A DNA stretch of 64,000 nucleotides, taken from contig NC_085136.1 in assembly GCF_035046485.1 (NCBI RefSeq), positions 75,657,734 to 75,721,733 on the forward strand. Reading direction: 5' to 3'. The stretch is from Aedes albopictus. Its lineage: Eukaryota; Arthropoda; Insecta; Diptera; Culicidae. The notes under the pieces are model-generated. The model did no database searches. It was not told the origin of the DNA and saw only the letters and a list, made by a program, of their open reading frames with translations. Below are positions 31,606-43,159 of the stretch, piece by piece; position 1 is the stretch's first letter, and every line of letters begins with the position of its first letter. A program made the position numbers and the translations under genes.

Positions 31606-32406
31606 TGCCCGTGTAGCTGTCGGCTTAGAATAGCACTACGGACCACCTGTACCGGGGGTAAAAGTCCACCAAACAGGTAACCCCAATCCAAGGTGTCAGG
31701 CGACCCGTGCTGAGGGATGGATGGTTTAGGGGGTTTTAAAGATGCTCGATCTTCAACGGAGCCCGTAGCATGGGTAGATCGCCTTTTTGGGTTGCGTTGC
31801 GGTGATAGATCTACCAAACCGAAATCTAGTGTCGTCCTATTTTTCAATTTTGGAATATGTGTTTTGGTAATTCAAGGAAACATAGTATTTAGTCCTTACT
31901 ACTGGTGTTTTGGTGACTTCCAGTTTTTGAATAAAACTGAGTTTACCAACTTTACTTTCCATATAGTTAAAAACCTCACCATCTGAGGCTAAACTCAATG
32001 CAAAGGAAATCAAATTGGGTAAGGGATCCATGTATGTACTAACTCTTCCAAGACTGGAAAGTGCTAGTACGCAAGGAACATACTAGTAGAATCCTTATTA
32101 CTGAACACATGTTCCATTATTGGAATGATATTGCTGCTAATGTTAAAACCCGGGTCCTAAACTTCCTACTGGGGAGAATTTAGCAGTAAAACAAGGGTGA
32201 TACTAGATTTCCGATGCATGGCCAATTTCAGTACTCTTGTTTTGTTTTCTAAGAAAACAAAACAAAAACTGTATCAAAATCGATACTTTATTGCCCTTCA
32301 ATGGCAATTGAGTAATGCGACATGCACTGTCATTAATGATGCGAGTAATGTCACAATAGATCTAAAAATTGGTCGAAGTAACAAACCCGAACAAGAATAA
32401 AAAAAA
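31606..32406 (+). mobile_element. Non-coding retroposon, copy 2, with 12-bp target duplication and poly(A)
   Basis: ATGTGAAGGAAT lies at 31594-31605 and again at 32407-32418, and the element ends in AAGAATAAAAAAA. A 12-bp duplication plus a 3' A tail indicates target-primed reverse transcription. The first 190 bases match copy 1 at 7292-7482. No convincing ORF is present, so it is either a non-autonomous element or a decayed non-LTR element. It is inserted in the GGAATTCC repeat block. Confidence 0.75.
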
Positions 32407-32418
32407 ATGTGAAGGAAT

Positions 32419-33990
32419 ACATGGGATGCATCCTTAGAGAAGTACTTGAGAATAATCCCGAAGGAATACCTAAAGAAAATCCTGAGAAAAATCCTTAGTT
32501 CATTTCTTGGAAGAACTCATTGTCGAATTTCTCGAAATTCATAGAGGAGTTATTGAAGGAATCCCTTGTAGAAATCCTGGAGAATATTTATCTAAAGAAA
32601 ATCATAGAAGAATCCCTAGAAAATATACTCCAATGAATCTCGAAGAAAGATCCTCAAAATTTTCCCGAGAGAATTACTGTACGGATTTCTTAAAAGAATA
32701 CCTGGGAAAATCCTGAAGCATGAGTCCCTGAATCATTCATAGAAGATTTATATTTTTTCAAGAACCCATAGAAGTCCTGGAAAAATAGGAAAATATCCGG
32801 AAAAATGCTGAAGGAATTCCTGGAGAAGTTTATGGAGAAATGCGCTAAAAATGCCCAAAGGAATTCCTTTGAAAGAATCCTTGGTGACATTTTTCGAAGA
32901 ACTCATTCCCATAATTCTGCAAAATTCATAGGGGAACTCATGAACAAATCCCTTGAAAAGATCCTAACTTCCGGGATCTATTAGAGGAGTTTCCTTGAAG
33001 GAAAGGTTTAGGAATACCTGGAGACGTTTCAGTACAGATCCACCGAAGTACTCCTTCAGAAATATGTGAAGAAATTATTGAAGAATCCTGCAGGAATCCC
33101 ATGGATTTTTTTTACAGATATCCGTGAAGGAATTTCAAAGTAAATCCCTGGAAGATTAATGGAATTTTGAAGGAGTCTCTTGAGAAGTACCCCCAACGGA
33201 TTTTTTGCAAATTTTCTAGAGGAGTTCGTGAAGGAATGAGTAATAAACGTAAATGAGTAATAAATTTCTTGAAGAGATTTCTAGAAAATAATCCTGCTGG
33301 GTTTTCTGGTTAAAGTTATATCTGAGAAACAAACAGATTTCCCTTTTCAACTTCCTCCTGCAGTTTCTTGGGGACTACTTTAGGAGTTCCACTAGGAATT
33401 GGAACTGTCTAAGAATTTTATTCTAGGTTTTACTCAATAGGTCTTCTCAAAATTTCTCGAGCAGTTCCATTTAGGGTTCACCACCCAGATGTTTCTTCTG
33501 AAATTCTTCAAGCAGTTCCTCCAATTTGTTCTACGAAGAACCTAAGCTAATTATATCAAGATTTTTTCTAATATCCCTCCAGAAATTCTTCTGAGATTCC
33601 TTCAGCAGTTTTTCTTAGATTACCCTCAAATGTTCCCCCTAAGATTTCACCTAAAAATGTTTTTTTCTTGGATTCCATCAGGAGTTCCTTTTGAGATGAA
33701 TCAAAAAGTACAATCTGGCATTCTTTGAGGAAATTTTTCTGGGATTGTGCACTAGACTGTAAGGCTGAAAAAAAACTCCGAGTGCTTCTGTGTTTCGTCC
33801 AGCATTTTTTTTCAGGATTTTATTTTCTGGGATTTCTCCAAGAGCTTCTGCTGGATACATTCCAGCAATCGCCTTGGGCAATTCTCAAGATTTTATTTTG
33901 TCTAAAAATCATCCTGGAGCTCTTTTTTAATTCCTCCAAAAATTCTTAGCCTAAATTCTTCAGGAGCTCTTTTCAAAGATAGGAATCTTT
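32419..33990. repeat. Degenerate GAATTCC/TTCCTGG repeat block
   Basis: Continuation of the block before the retroposon. Up to about 33250 it has GGAATCCCTTGTAGAAATCC-type words. After that the orientation switches to TTCTCCAGCAGTTCC/GATTCCTTC-type words. No gene is supported. Confidence 0.6.
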
Positions 33991-34158
33991 AGTGTATATC
34001 GTCAAAAACTAAATTCAATTTTTGAAGATTTTAATTATTCATACGACTTCCATATAGATTGTGTGCTTGTGTGTGCAACATTCAAAGCCCCAATTGATAT
34101 CCTTGTAACACATCCGATTGCGAGTAACTTTTGAGAGTTTACGGTTACCAAATTTGCA

Positions 34159-34207
34159 TGATAAGATTGTATATCATCTGCTTATCATCATACCTACCTA
34201 TATAAAA
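34159..34207 (+). promoter_or_regulatory. Candidate promoter: two GATA sites and a TATA box
   Basis: TGATAAG (34159-34165) and CTTATCA (34181-34187) are facing GATA-factor sites, and TATATAAAA follows at 34199-34207. Start of transcription would be expected near 34230. GATA sites close to a TATA box are common in insect gut and fat-body genes. The first downstream ATG (34288) opens only 11 codons. Confidence 0.35.
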
Positions 34208-34331
34208 TGCGAGTTATCGAATATCGGGACAACCCGATACTTTCTCGCATCGGTGGCATCAAAAATTCGGCTCGATTAGTCGCGATCATGTTTAACACCT
34301 TGTCCGTGTGCTTCGCTGCATAATAATATCT

Positions 34332-34847
34332 ATGCGGGTGATTGATTACCACTTTTTTGGCTTGGTTCGGTTCGATGCTGCACAGCGATATCAAATTCAG
34401 GTTGACCTATCCGAGGTTCAGACAGAAGAGGCGCGAAAAGCGACCCCGTATCGCGATCGCATCAATTTCAACCGCACCGGTGAAACTTACCCCCAAGGGT
34501 ATTCTGTGGCATATTTATGGTTTGCAAGAGTGATAAATTTAGAGCAAAATTTTGACACCTTTCGTGAACCCATCTCACATTTCACCATCCGTCGAATATT
34601 GCAAACATTCCTCAACCTCGATTCCGGTGCGGTGGTGATGATGATCGCATTCAAAACTGTTTGGTTTACCCAACAACCCATTCCCGTTCTTCATTCATTC
34701 AAATTTATTCCTACTTCCGGAGGATGGTATTCTCTCATCTTTCCTAAAATTTCACCCGCCATAAATCATAATCGTCGCTTCGCGCCGAGAACGGAGATGT
34801 GCATTATTTTTAACTCAGTGGATATTAGAAGCTTGCGATCGCGCTAG
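34332..34847 (+). CDS. Hypothetical ORF, 171 codons, doubtful
   Basis: The frame starts MRVIDYHFFGLVRFDAAQRY and ends VDIRSLRSR. It lies about 125 bases downstream of the TATA/GATA block, and the DNA lacks obvious repeats. No domain, signal peptide or family is recognised, and no AATAAA follows closely. Its length is within what chance could give in 64 kb. It could be an exon of a larger gene or nothing. Confidence 0.18.
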   Translation: MRVIDYHFFGLVRFDAAQRYQIQVDLSEVQTEEARKATPYRDRINFNRTGETYPQGYSVAYLWFARVINLEQNFDTFREPISHFTIRRILQTFLNLDSGAVVMMIAFKTVWFTQQPIPVLHSFKFIPTSGGWYSLIFPKISPAINHNRRFAPRTEMCIIFNSVDIRSLRSR

Positions 34848-34966
34848 CAGCGATCATCTCTACGCCCACGCACTGGCGTGCATTATGTGTTTCTTCTAAA
34901 CAAAAACGATGATAGTTCAGACACCACCAGGCAACGACGACGGTGAAAGACGGCCGCTTTGCTTAG

Positions 34967-35112
34967 GGTGGTGTCCATGAATAACGTCAGCTCGAGTGCC
35001 GAATTTTGTGGAAACTTAAGATTATCCATACAAAAGCTCAACTTATTGGAGAAGGATGTTGAAAGTTGCCAATATAATAACGTTACGTAATGAATAAACA
35101 ATAAGACGCCAC
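34967..35112. mobile_element. MITE, about 146 bp, related to 3071-3224
   Basis: It starts AGGGTGGTGTCCATGAATAA and ends with AATGAATAAACAATAAGACG then CCACCT, an imperfect reverse complement. The GTCCATxAATAACGT core is shared with the element at 3071. It is non-coding. Confidence 0.5.
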
Positions 35113-35807
35113 CTGCAGTATTATGGAGGAAGTGGGATTACGATCTTCATTTACATTTATTCGCCGTTTTGTGGAGCGCCTACGATCGCTTCAAATTTTA
35201 GCTGGAAGTTAACTTAAACTGGATTAAAGTATTAGATTGATGGATAGGCTTTCAAAAAAAACGTCTGTTTTATACGTTGAAGTTAAAGCCAAGGGTGAAA
35301 TAGGGCTCCAAAACGGTTCCCAGACAACCAGGAGTCGCATAAGAATGTACGCAAAAACTCGTATAAAGTACTGTTTTATAAATACGTATGACAGAGGGAC
35401 AACTTTCATCGCATATGATGATGAGTTGAACTCATTCGCAAAAGCGAACGAATGATCTCACATAGTGCCAAATGAGTTCGCATAGTTGCATACTACGATG
35501 ATTATATGTACAACTTTTCTTGGTCCTTTTGTGATTATTCCAGTTTAACTCGCATTGGAAAATGAATGAGATCGCATAAATGTAATTGATTGATTTGTCT
35601 TTATTTAAGAGACTTTTAGCCCTTGGCTGGTTCGTCTATGCATAAATGTAAAAAACTTGATAAACTGTACATACAAACCCGCATACGCTGGAATCGTTTA
35701 TGTAGACATAATGCTATTTGATATGTGATAACAACGAAAGAACTACTGTTTGACTAAACCAAAAAGTCACAAGAAAGTGAACAGCCATCAATAGGTTACA
35801 AAGTAAT
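35113..35807. other. No gene; short retroelement tail
   Basis: At about 35588-35640 is a short insertion TTGATTTGTCTTTATTTAAG ending AGCCCTTGGCTGGTTCGTC. A similar tail (AGCCCGAGGCTGGTTCATC) lies at 58900. The rest is AT-rich with recurrent TCGCATA words. Confidence 0.35.
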
Positions 35808-35809
35808 TA

Positions 35810-36082
35810 CCGTCTACCCCCGTTGGTTTGAACGACTACTCATGTAAACCAACGGGGTTCATTTTTATTTGAACTTCTAGTAACCCTATAGACGTCGAAA
35901 AACACACTGATGGTAACCGTTTTGCTGATCTGTTTGGATTCTGCGTTCAGTTTCACCTCGTTCCAGGAGCAGCATGACTTTTGAACTTTGAACCATGTTT
36001 AGTTTGAACGATGTGCATATTAGCGAGGGTCAAACTAAAAAGTGTTCAATTTGGATGCAGGGAAACCAACGGGGGTAGACGG
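35810..36082. mobile_element. TA-flanked MITE, 273 bp, next to the satellite
   Basis: Perfect 20-bp terminal repeats begin CCGTCTACCCCCGTTGGTTT at 35810 and mirror at 36063-36082, with TA on both sides (35808-35809, 36083-36084) as in Tc1/mariner-type MITEs. An inner AAACCAACGGGG repeats part of the terminus. The satellite array starts 25 bases downstream. Confidence 0.85.
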
Positions 36083-36107
36083 TATTTTTATTTTGATGTC
36101 TTGAATC

Positions 36108-38746
36108 GAGGGGGCGGTCCAGAATGTCGAATTGTTTAAAAATCCATATTCACTAAAACTGATGTGGTCAGGGCGTTAACAGTGTGCACCCAAAATAACC
36201 AAAATTGGTATTTTATAATATTTCGCTTCCTGAGGGGGCGGTTCAGAATGTCGAATTGTTTAAAAATCCATATTCACTAAAACTGATGTGGTCAGGGCGT
36301 TAACAGTGTGCACCCATAATAATCAAAATTGGTATTTTATTATATTTTGCATCCTGAAAAAAAAAATTTTTTTTTTTTTAACTGAAGAGCTGGTTACTCA
36401 GTGAGTAATTTGGAGTAACCACGATGACACCACTGCCCGAGGGGGCGGTCCAGAATGTCGAATTGTTTAAAAATCCATATTCACTAAAACTGATGTGGTC
36501 AGGGCGTTAACAGTGTGCACCCAAAATAACCAAAATTGGCATTTTATAATATTTCGCTTCCTGAGGGGGCGGTTCAGAATGTCGAATTGTTTAAAAATCC
36601 ATATTCACTAAAACTGATGTGGTCAGGGCGTTAACAGTGTGCACCCAAAATAACCAAAATTGGCATTTTATAATATTTCGCTTCCTGAGGGGGCGGTTCA
36701 GAATGTCGAATTGTTTAAAAATCCATATTCACTAAAACTGATGTGGTCAGGGCGTTAACAGTGTGCACCCATAATAATCAAAATTGGTATTTTATTATAT
36801 TTTGCATCCTGAAAAAAAAAATTTTTTTTTTTTTAACTGAAGAGCTGGTTACTCAGTGAGTAATTTGGAGTAACCACGATGACACCACTGCCCGAGGGGG
36901 CGGTCCAGAATGTCGAATTGTTTAAAAATCCATATTCACTAAAACTGATGTGGTCAGGGCGTTAACAGTGTGCACCCAAAATAACCAAAATTGGCATTTT
37001 ATAATATTTCGCTTCCTGAGGGGGCGGTTCAGAATGTCGAATTGTTTAAAAATCCATATTCACTAAAACTGATGTGGTCAGGGCGTTAACAGTGTGCACC
37101 CAAAATAACCAAAATTGGCATTTTATAATATTTCGCTTCCTGAGGGGGCGGTTCAGAATGTCGAATTGTTTAAAAATCCATATTCACTAAAACTGATGTG
37201 GTCAGGGCGTTAACAGTGTGCACCCATAATAATCAAAATTGGTATTTTATTATATTTTGCATCCTGAAAAAAATTTTTTTTTTTTGAACTGAAGAGCTGG
37301 TTACTCAGTGAGTAATTTGGAGTAACCACGATGACACCACTGCCCGAGGGGGCGGTTCAGAATGTCGAATTGTTTAAAAATCCATATTCACTAAAACTGA
37401 TGTGGTCAGGGCGTTAACAGTGTGCACCCATAATAATCAAATTTGGTATTTTATTATATTTTGCATCCTGAAAAAAATTTTTTTTTTTTTGAACTGAAGA
37501 GCTGGTTACTCAGTGAGTAATTTGGAGTAACCACGATGACACCACTGCCCGAGGGGGCGGTCCAGAATGTCGAATTGTTTAAAAATCCATATTCACTAAA
37601 ACTGATGTGGTCAGGGCGTTAACAGTGTGCACCCAAAATAACCAAAATTGGCATTTTATAATATTTCGCTTCCTGAGGGGGCGGTTCAGAATGTCGAATT
37701 GTTTAAAAATCCATATTCACTAAAACTGATGTGGTCAGGGCGTTAACAGTGTGCACCCAAAATAACCAAAATTGGTATTTTATAATATTTCGCTTCCTGA
37801 GGGGGCGGTTCAGAATGTCGAATTGTTTAAAAATCCATATTCACTAAAACTGATGTGGTCAGGGCGTTAACAGTGTGCACCCAAAATAACCAAAATTGGC
37901 ATTTTATAATATTTCGCTTCCTGAGGGGGCGGTTCAGAATGTCGAATTGTTTAAAAATCCATATTCACTAAAACTGATGTGGTCAGGGCGTTAACAGTGT
38001 GCACCCATAATAATCAAAATTGGTATTTTATTATATTTTGCATCCTGAAAAAAATTTTTTTTTTTTTGAACTGAAGAGCTGGTTACTCAGTGAGTAATTT
38101 GGAGTAACCACGATGACACCACTGCCCGAGGGGGCGGTTCAGAATGTCGAATTGTTTAAAAATCCATATTCACTAAAACTGATGTGGTCAGGGCGTTAAC
38201 AGTGTGCACCCATAATAATCAAATTTGGTATTTTATTATATTTTGCATCCTGAAAAAAATTTTTTTTTTTTTGAACTGAAGAGCTGGTTACTCAGTGAGT
38301 AATTTGGAGTAACCACGATGACACCACTGCCCGAGGGGGCGGTCCAGAATGTCGAATTGTTTAAAAATCCATATTCACTAAAACTGATGTGGTCAGGGCG
38401 TTAACAGTGTGCACCCATAATAATCAAAATTGGTATTTTATTATATTTTGCATCCTGAAAAAAAAATTTTTTTTTTTTTTAACTGAAGAGCTGGTTACTC
38501 AGTGAGTAATTTGGAGTAACCACGATGACACCACTGCCCGAGGGGGCGGTCCAGAATGTCGAATTGTTTAAAAATCCATATTCACTAAAACTGATGTGGT
38601 CAGGGCGTTAACAGTGTGCACCCATAATAATCAAAATTGGTATTTTATTATATTTTGCATCCTGAAAAAAAAATTTTTTTTTTTTTTTGAACTGAAGAGC
38701 TGGTTACTCAGTGAGTAATTTGGAGTAACCACGATGACACCACTGG
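36108..38746. repeat. 16-unit tandem satellite with two unit lengths (A 124 bp, B about 204-207 bp)
   Basis: Units start at 36108, 36232, 36439, 36563, 36687, 36894, 37018, 37142, 37346, 37551, 37675, 37799, 37923, 38128, 38333 and 38540, each with GAGGGGGCGG. The order is A B A A B A A B B A A A B B B B. The first 85 bases (to GTGCACCCA) are identical in all units by eye, apart from one C/T. B units add about 80 bases: an A-run/T-run tract of variable length and a palindromic GGTTACTC...GAGTAACC block ending CACCACTGCCC. The array is non-coding. Aedes mosquitoes are known to carry a conserved satellite that produces the abundant tapiR piRNAs. Whether this is that locus is untested. Confidence 0.95.
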
Positions 38747-38930
38747 TCTTGATAATCAATAATGGCAAGCGCCTCCAGATAGTTTGACAAACATGCACAG
38801 CGCAGAAAACCAAGTGGATTTCAACAAATACTGAAGTGAGTAAAAATGTTATGATAAATAAGAAACTTGTTTGATGATTAGTTGAGTAAGTTAATAAGTG
38901 AGAGAATTTGTGAGTGAGTTGGCAGATCTC
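38747..38930. other. Satellite flank, no gene
   Basis: A short stretch between the array and the next repeat block. No feature is recognised. Confidence 0.4.
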
Positions 38931-39831
38931 TTCCGGGATTCCTGGTGGGATTATTCTGGACAATCTTACTGGAATTCTTTCGGGTGATCTTCCTAGGATT
39001 CCTCCAGTAATTTCTAGATTCTTTCAGGAGCTTAGGCATTCCTGATGGGATTTCACAAGAGAAGTAAAAATACCTCATATGATTTTTAGATATTTCAACT
39101 ATGCTATCTTCAGAAATGTTTTTTGGTGATCTTCCTCTACAAATTTCTGTTGGGTTTTCCTCAGCTGGAATTCCTAGAAGAAGGCCAGAAGGAGTTCCAG
39201 GAGGAACCTCATGAGAAATTTCCAAAGTAATCAATGTATAAAATCTCTGGAGAAATTCCTAGAAGAGTCTTTAGAAAAAATCCCTGGAAAGGCAATTCTT
39301 GGAGTATCCTAGGAAGACTGAGAGGAAGAATCTTAGCAAGAATGTCAGGAGAAACCGCTAGAGGGATTGCTGTAGATATCACACTTCGAATTTATGAACG
39401 AGTGCCAGGAAGAATTGCTGAAAGAATTACAGCCGGAGTTGCTTGTGGAATCCCAGCTGGAGTTCCTGGAGATTTTCTTGGAGATATGGCAGGCATTGGC
39501 GTATCAAGCTTCTATTCATTCTCCTTGTTTTTATCGTGTTTGTTTATAAAAGTAAAACAGAAAAAGACGGCTAATCCAATGATCCCAATATAATCTTTCT
39601 GGAGAAATTCCTGGAGAAAACACCGAAGGAGGGAGAATTCTAGGAAGATTTGCATGAATAAATTCTAATCCTAGGAGGAATTGCTGAAAGGACCACAGCA
39701 GGCATTGCTTGAGGAATTAATGGCAGGAATTAATGGAGGAAGGTCAAGAGGAATTCCTGGAGAAATCCCATGAGATAGGTATGGCAAAATCCTTCGATAA
39801 ATATCTTGGATGAACAGGAGGAACTTCTGGA
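38931..39831. repeat. Degenerate GGAATTCC repeat block
   Basis: Words such as GGGATTCCTGGTGGGATT and GGAGTTCCTGGAG run through the block, switching orientation near 39200. A 119-codon frame at 39234 arises from these words, and I do not treat it as a gene. The block from 39500 to 39600 interrupts the pattern with AT-rich DNA. Confidence 0.65.
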
Positions 39832-42513
39832 ATGCATCGCTCCTGCAAGAGGTGTGTATGGCAGCATAATTGATCGCGTTCGCTATTATCTCGCGTGAAA
39901 ATCAAAACAATAGATGCGCGGGTGTTTATTGTTTAGTATTGTGTTGTTCTTTGCTGTGCATTAGGGTGTCCCAAAATAGAAAAAGTGTCAAAAAGTTAAC
40001 TTGCTCACCCTTAGAATGATAGATTAGGTTCCTAGCAATAATAGTTCCATACATGAAGACTCAATCAAAAAATATTTAGAGGTTGCACGCATCGATTTTA
40101 TGAAAAATGGACGATTTTTGGTATTTTTACCAAAACAATGCTAATATGAGTTGAAAAATAAAAGAAATAAAAGTCATCAATCAAAGTAAATCATAGTTCT
40201 GGGTCCCGCAAACAAAGTTTGGAGGGAGTTTAGGTCATCAAAGCTGATTTTATATATTTGGCAAAGGTTAAAATATCAAAAAATCGCGATTTTTTTCACC
40301 AATTTTTTTCAAAAATGCTCAATTTATAAGGATTTTAAAATTTTTCCTGCAATTCACAATTCCCCTATTTTATAGCAAATTTTGTGTAGATTATTTCGGC
40401 TGAAGACAGTTTTGAGCTATCTCCTTCATGAGTTAAGATATCTGCATAATAATGATAACACAATCAATGAAAAAAATCGGGTTTTCTTATGTTATTTGTT
40501 TTTGTTCATTAGTTTGTATGACTACCATGCAAAAAAAAAGCAAATAACAAGTTTTTGATATGTTATGTTATGTAAGTATACATTTTTGAAGATTTTCAGA
40601 TATAATTGGGTTACTTTGATAATTTTACATTGATTGTGCTTACCGGTTCAAAGAAAGGCTCAAAAAGTGGCTTGCTGTGATATTTTAAAAATATAAGTGA
40701 TCGCAAGTCAGACAATCAAATTCAATGTGTGATGTTCTATATGATATATTTTGAGTGATGTGTAGATCGCTCAACAATGTTATCCTTTTTCAAGTAGATT
40801 TTGGTGCTCTTGTTAAGCAAACATATAGGTTCTTTCTAGTCATACCAGAACTAATGCTCTAACAGCGAAAACAACAAAAATGAAAATAAAATAGCTAATA
40901 AAAACTGCAAGAAAGAAAAATATAATTTTATAGTTTCAGCCAATTGAAATAAAAAATTAAATATGTGCATGGAAATGCAGGTATTTTCACGAATATAAGG
41001 ATATTTTTTCTTTTTATTCGCGAATTTTAACTAAAGCTAGTTCTTTACACAATATTGATTTCTTTTATATAATTTGATTTAAAAAGTAAACCATAAGCGC
41101 ACATATTTGCAGCTAGAGTTGGATTTCAGAAAGGATCAGGATGTTTAGATTCCACTATTATTTAAAAAAAATAAACGTAGTGGCTGGCCTAATATGTTAC
41201 AAGAGGTGTTAACCTAAGAAATGTCAATGTTGAAATCTTTCGGCTGCGCTGCTTACTTGTTAAAACATAATTTTCAACCAAAATTACAAGTTTTGAATCG
41301 GTGGCTTGCTACTGCTGTTTGATCACCAGATGAAATGTAAGAAAAAAAAAATCTTTTCGTATTCACAAAGCGAGTGTGAAAAGTTATGTTCAGCATATGT
41401 AGATATGGAACGATGTTTAACTCTCAAAACATTTACATATTGTTACTGTCATGCAGTATGAATCAGTAATGATCAAAGCAAATCAATAATTCCTGAAATT
41501 TTTCAAAAATGTGCATTTGCACGTACTATAATGTCTAAAATTTGTCGTGTTTTGTTTAATTGCATAGTAGTCATGGAAACTAGTGAACAAAATCGACTAA
41601 CGTAAGAAAACATGATTTTTTCCTTGATTGTGTTATCATTATTATACCGATATCTCAGCTCATGAAGGAGATAGCTCAAAACTGTCTTCAGCCGAAATAA
41701 TCTACACAAAATTTGCTATAAAATAGTGGAATTGTGATTCGCAAGAAAAAAATCAAAATCCTTATAAATTGAGCATTTTTGAAAATTTTGGTGAAAAAAA
41801 TCGCGATTTTTTGATATTTTAACCTTTGCCAAATATATAAAATCAGCTTTGATGACCTAAACTCCCTCCAAACTTTGTTTGCGGGACCCAGAACTATGAT
41901 TTACTTTGATTGATGACTTTTATTTCTTTTATTTTTCAACTCATATTAGCATTGTTTTGGTAAAAATACCAAAAATCATCCATTTTTCATAAAATCGATG
42001 CGTGCAACCTCTAAATATTTTTTGATTGAGTTTTCATGTATGGCACTATTGTTGCTAGGAACCTAATCTATCATTCTAAGGGTGAGCAAGTTAACTTTTT
42101 GACACTTTTTCTATTTTGGGACACCCTACTGTGCATGCATCGCTCCTGTAAGGGGTGAGTATCTCATCATAATCGATCACGTTCGCTATTGTCTCGCGTG
42201 AAAATCAAAACAATAGATGCGCGGGTGTTTAGTGTTCAGTATTGTGTTGTTCTTTGCTGTACATGCATCGCTCCTGCAAGAGGTGTGTATGGCAGCATAA
42301 TCGATCGCATTCGCTATTGTCTCGCGTGAAAATCAAAACAATAGATGCGCGGGTATTTAGAGTTTAGTATTGTGTTGTTCTTTGCTGCGCATGCATCGCT
42401 CCTGTAAGAGGTGTGTATGGCAGCATAATCGATCGCTATTGTCTCGCGTGAAAGTCAAAACAATAGATGCGCAGGTGTTTAGTGATCAGTACATATTGTG
42501 TTGTTCTTTGCTG
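39832..42513. repeat. Tandem array of a 128-bp unit, four copies, split by an hAT-like element
   Basis: Units begin ATGCATCGCTCCTG at 39832, 42135, 42263 and 42391, and contain GTCTCGCGTGAAAATCAAAA and GTATTGTGTTGTTCTTTGCT. The last three have a 128-bp period. The first is separated from them by the element at 39962-42128, which landed near its end. Confidence 0.85.
39962..42128. mobile_element. hAT-like foldback element, 2167 bp, with 8-bp target duplication
   Basis: CTGTGCAT lies at 39954-39961 and 42129-42136. The termini are TAGGGTGTCCCAAAATAG and its reverse complement. The inverted arms are long, about 540 bases each (to about 40500 and from about 41590), with few differences. The 1.1-kb interior is AT-rich without a transposase frame. 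The 8-bp duplication and TAGGG start indicate the hAT superfamily, so it is probably a non-autonomous member. Confidence 0.88.
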
Positions 42514-42920
42514 AGTACTGTGTTGTTCTCTGCAGAGAAGAACATTCATCAAGACAATAAGATAATCGGCATTGAACCACAAAAACCACACAACAATTGG
42601 TGAGATCTTTCCAATATTATTTATATATAAATAATTCTACTTCAGTATACATTTGCTATATAACTGCATATAAGTTGAAAATTCGCTATTTTCAACATCC
42701 TTTCATCTATTGGAAGCTGCTTCAGTTCTGGGCTCTTTCTAAGTTGATAAAGGGATTTATAAATGCTTGCAAGGACTTGGCCAGGTGTGTGGAGCTGAGT
42801 GAATCTATGACATTGTAGATAGTAGCGACATCAGCAATGTCAATGGATATATTCAACTTTGCAACTCCATCCAAGATTTGTGCAAGTATTAATGCTATGG
42901 TATGCTATGCTATTTAAAGT
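42514..42920. other. No recognised gene
   Basis: It begins with a short partial echo of the 128-bp unit (ACTGTGTTGTTCTCTGC) and continues as AT-rich DNA. The frames here are short. Confidence 0.35.
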
Positions 42921-43152
42921 CTAACTTTACCAAACACCGTATGTAACATATGTAAACAAAAAAGAGATTTTAACATAAGGCGCTGAATTTCGTTGAGGAC
43001 TACTTGTATCACTCACATGATTTGTGAAAAAATACCCGGATCTTTCACGTTTCCGAAATGTTCAATGTATGAGTTGCTATGGAAACAGCGAACTTCTCCT
43101 TCGATTTTCTCCGTTCGTGGATTTAGTTAGATACGGTTTTTGGTAAAGTTAG
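42921..43152. mobile_element. MITE, 232 bp
   Basis: CTAACTTTACCAAACACCGT at the left is mirrored by ACGGTTTTTGGTAAAGTTAG ending at 43152. There is no ORF. The target duplication is not clear. Confidence 0.75.
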
Positions 43153-43159
43153 GCTGGAT

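Noticed and set aside
36108..38746. CRISPR array
   Set aside because: Units are contiguous tandem repeats of 124-207 bp without unique spacers, in eukaryotic DNA.
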